A stretch of 24,439 nucleotides of DNA from the NCBI GenBank assembly GCA_028289505.1, contig JANQPK010000040.1:1-24439 (forward strand), read 5' to 3'. Positions 22,454 to 24,439 of this stretch are shown one piece after another. The notes beneath the pieces were generated by a model, which had not been told where the DNA came from, made no database searches, and saw nothing but the letters and a program-made list of their open reading frames with translations. The DNA comes from Cyclobacteriaceae bacterium. Lineage in GTDB: Bacteria > Bacteroidota > Bacteroidia > Cytophagales > Cyclobacteriaceae. The position numbers and the translations under genes are program-made. Numbering within the stretch: position 1 is the stretch's first letter; each line of letters begins with the position of its first letter.

Positions 22454-24439
22454 CTAAAACAGGGCATTAACTTGCATTCTTCCGGTATGGACCACACCAA
22501 CATCAGGTGATTTCCTTCCATCATATTGAATCTGTAACTGCAATCCTGCAGCAATTTTTAGCTGCCAGTTTGCTGACCAAAGTATATTGTTTCCCGGTTG
22601 TAATGCCTGTAAAAGTTCATACCCCACTGCGGTATTGATCTGACCATTGAAATCAATATTGGTATAGGTAAGGTTGGCGTTAAGGGTGCTTTTCTGAACC
22701 TTAGAATGTCTCACACCAACTGAAAATTCATTTACACTGGCCGATTCCCCATCGCCCTCAATAAAGATGTTCTTTCTCTCTGACATGGCATACTTGGAAG
22801 TAACCCGGAAATGATTAGTAGGTTGCCAGGAGATTTCGGGACTCAGTGCTTGCTCCCGGATTAGATAATTTCTTGATTCAAGAAAATCTGATGCCACCTG
22901 TTTGGTTTTACGAATACTGTATAACCGCATTACAATGGTCTTTTGCGGACTATACCTGATATTTACATGGTTTTCGGAGATTTCTCGAGCTTCGAAACCA
23001 TCAATTAACAATTGTTTGTTTTTCAATGTCAACACCCCAAAATCAAAACCGAATTTGGCATTTGAGCGGTTAAAAAACCAAGTAGACCTAAACTGTTCTT
23101 TAGAGGCGATCAGCTTTTCGTCTTCAATGTTCTTTGCAAAAGGCGAAAATCGCTGGTTAATATCATCGTCAGTTAGCTTTCTTTGTATGTTCAAACTGGT
23201 TTGGGAGGAAAACCGACCTAAAACACTCTTAATACCGGAGCTATTCTTCCAATGCCTGGGCATTTCTAAGTTCAATCTAAAGTTTAGTGTGTTTCCAAAT
23301 GCCAAAATATACTCGTCGGTGGGTAGGAAGATTTTTGCATAGTTGCGCTCATCAGGATTCAGAGCCAAGTAAAATTCGTTTAGATCTTGAATACCATCTG
23401 CATTTTCGTCCCGCCAAGTGTGAGTTCCTTCGCCTGCTGGTACCTGAATGAATACGAAATCACGTTTTAGCTCCCGGCTGTTGCCGGCCTGATAATTGAG
23501 CTCACCCACCACATGTCGATCAAAAAAATTTCCTCGCCAGTCTAGCCTGGTTGTGATATTTTCTTCATCCTGTGATTGATTATCTTCTCGTTGATTTTCC
23601 AGATTACGGTAGGTGAAAAGCAGATCAAGCCGTTGGTTCTCCCCTATATCAGTCCCCACTCCCACTCTAAGAGTTTTCGATTTATCCTCTGGCGCCAGCT
23701 GACCTTGCTGTGGCAGTTGATCTTCTCTGAAGCTAAGATCGACCAAAAACCTGGTACTTGAGCTGTCTGCACTCCGTAAGTAAAAGTTATGAGCAGCAAA
23801 ATACATTGCAGAACCCACAATAGAATCGTTACTTATAGCACTAATCTTATTGCGATCTATCTGGTATCGATAACCTGGAACCAGCCATTTAGACTGATAA
23901 AAAGTATCTAATGTCCACCTTAACCAATGAGATTGATTAGCCAATTGATCGCTTTTCATTTTGTACAGGTCGGATTTAACCTGGAAATTCCCCAAACTCT
24001 TGGCCAACTGGAATTGATGCTGAAATCCGTCCGCCATTTGACCTCTTTTTCGACGGACCATTTTGTATCTCGCTAAATTGTCTTGGTCCTTCTTAACTTC
24101 TACTTCAAGATTAAGGATATTATCCTCTTCAGATACTGACAAGTCTTCATTGCTGAGGCTCCAATCACGATCGAACTCTATATACCTAAAGCGGTCAATC
24201 GGGTTGAAGAATTTAGAGGTATATTCATAGGACACGTTGCCACTGAACAAATAGTCTCCCCCTGCTATAGGTTTATTGGTTCGAACTAAACCCACTTTAA
24301 ATGCTCTTCCCAGATTATCCTCATCATCCAATTCACTATAAAGATTTAGATCCCTTGCTGAAAACGCAGCCTCTGCGAATACATAATCCTCATCGGAAAG
24401 ATCATGCACCAAACCAACCGTTACCATTTGCTTTTTTTG
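22454..24439 (-). CDS. Large outer-membrane beta-barrel-like protein, 3' part (5' end outside window)
   Basis: About 661 C-terminal residues are visible. The frame runs through the right window edge (Q-K-K-Q before an internal Met at 24427), so the true start lies outside. There is no hit to a family I can name. What can be seen: long alternating hydrophobic/polar stretches rich in Tyr, Arg and Asn, repeated antiparallel-strand patterns (FRVTSKYAMSER, LNANLTYTNIDFNG, WSANWQLKIAAGLQLQIQY), and a C-terminal Phe (NALF), all as in outer-membrane barrels. A DENADGIQDLNEF box is a calcium-loop-like motif preceded by THTWR, seen in large Bacteroidota envelope proteins of unknown role. No enzyme motif was found. 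It has no same-strand neighbour within the window except across the 404-base gap. Confidence 0.7.
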   Translation of the reverse strand, partial: QKKQMVTVGLVHDLSDEDYVFAEAAFSARDLNLYSELDDEDNLGRAFKVGLVRTNKPIAGGDYLFSGNVSYEYTSKFFNPIDRFRYIEFDRDWSLSNEDLSVSEEDNILNLEVEVKKDQDNLARYKMVRRKRGQMADGFQHQFQLAKSLGNFQVKSDLYKMKSDQLANQSHWLRWTLDTFYQSKWLVPGYRYQIDRNKISAISNDSIVGSAMYFAAHNFYLRSADSSSTRFLVDLSFREDQLPQQGQLAPEDKSKTLRVGVGTDIGENQRLDLLFTYRNLENQREDNQSQDEENITTRLDWRGNFFDRHVVGELNYQAGNSRELKRDFVFIQVPAGEGTHTWRDENADGIQDLNEFYLALNPDERNYAKIFLPTDEYILAFGNTLNFRLNLEMPRHWKNSSGIKSVLGRFSSQTSLNIQRKLTDDDINQRFSPFAKNIEDEKLIASKEQFRSTWFFNRSNAKFGFDFGVLTLKNKQLLIDGFEAREISENHVNIRYSPQKTIVMRLYSIRKTKQVASDFLESRNYLIREQALSPEISWQPTNHFRVTSKYAMSERKNIFIEGDGESASVNEFSVGVRHSKVQKSTLNANLTYTNIDFNGQINTAVGYELLQALQPGNNILWSANWQLKIAAGLQLQIQYDGRKSPDVGVVHTGRMQVNALF

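Noticed and set aside
22902..23342. 146-residue + frame inside the beta-barrel gene
   Set aside because: It is antisense to a clearly coding frame and shows no domain or signal of its own.

Overview
The window looks like a piece of a Bacteroidota chromosome, probably a marine or free-living Cytophagales-type organism. This rests on the SusD-family protein, the SusD-linked FG-GAP/UnbV lipoproteins, the TPR-SpoIIE signalling protein, A-rich leaders in place of strong Shine-Dalgarno sites, and a good match to the Bacteroidota promoter (TTTG...TAnnTTTG) ahead of yebC. No tRNA, rRNA, CRISPR array, insertion sequence or phage gene was seen.

Region 1 (1-10594, all + strand) is a surface glycan-uptake locus. 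It starts inside a susD gene that ends at a strong hairpin terminator. Then come two giant paralogous FG-GAP/VCBS + ASPIC/UnbV proteins, a GH32 fructan hydrolase and a vanadium-haloperoxidase-like PAP2 protein. The first three are joined by ATGA stop/start overlaps. All four have an N-terminal signal ending in a cysteine at residue 19-22, so they are probably lipoproteins acting at the cell surface. Fructan (levan, inulin) or another beta-fructoside is the likely substrate. The role of the haloperoxidase is open.

Region 2 (10713-13612, + strand) is a small signalling cluster: a LuxR-type regulator whose receiver has lost its acidic pocket, a 91-residue winged-helix protein, and a membrane TPR protein with a complete SpoIIE/PP2C phosphatase domain.

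Region 3 (13609-22049) is mostly housekeeping. sixA (-) overlaps the stop of the SpoIIE gene. topA and a sirtuin (+) are joined by a GTGA overlap. Facing them is a - strand operon, yebC-pncB-pncA-menC, preceded by an EamA transporter. pncA and pncB form the nicotinamide-to-NaMN branch of NAD salvage, next to an NAD-consuming sirtuin that releases nicotinamide; menC belongs to menaquinone synthesis. The sirtuin lacks the usual zinc-binding cysteines. Three neighbouring genes (sirtuin, pncA, pncB) start with GTG or TTG.

Region 4 (22050-24439) holds a 404-base gene-free gap with a perfect 22-base palindromic terminator on the - strand, a pair of 11-base direct repeats and a few tiny open frames, then the 3' part of a large outer-membrane beta-barrel-like protein cut by the window edge.

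Nothing here is clearly a new defence or mobile system. The best candidates for undescribed biology are the four-lipoprotein GH32/UnbV/haloperoxidase locus, the pseudo-receiver/wHTH/SpoIIE cluster, and the 22.1-22.45 kb gap.
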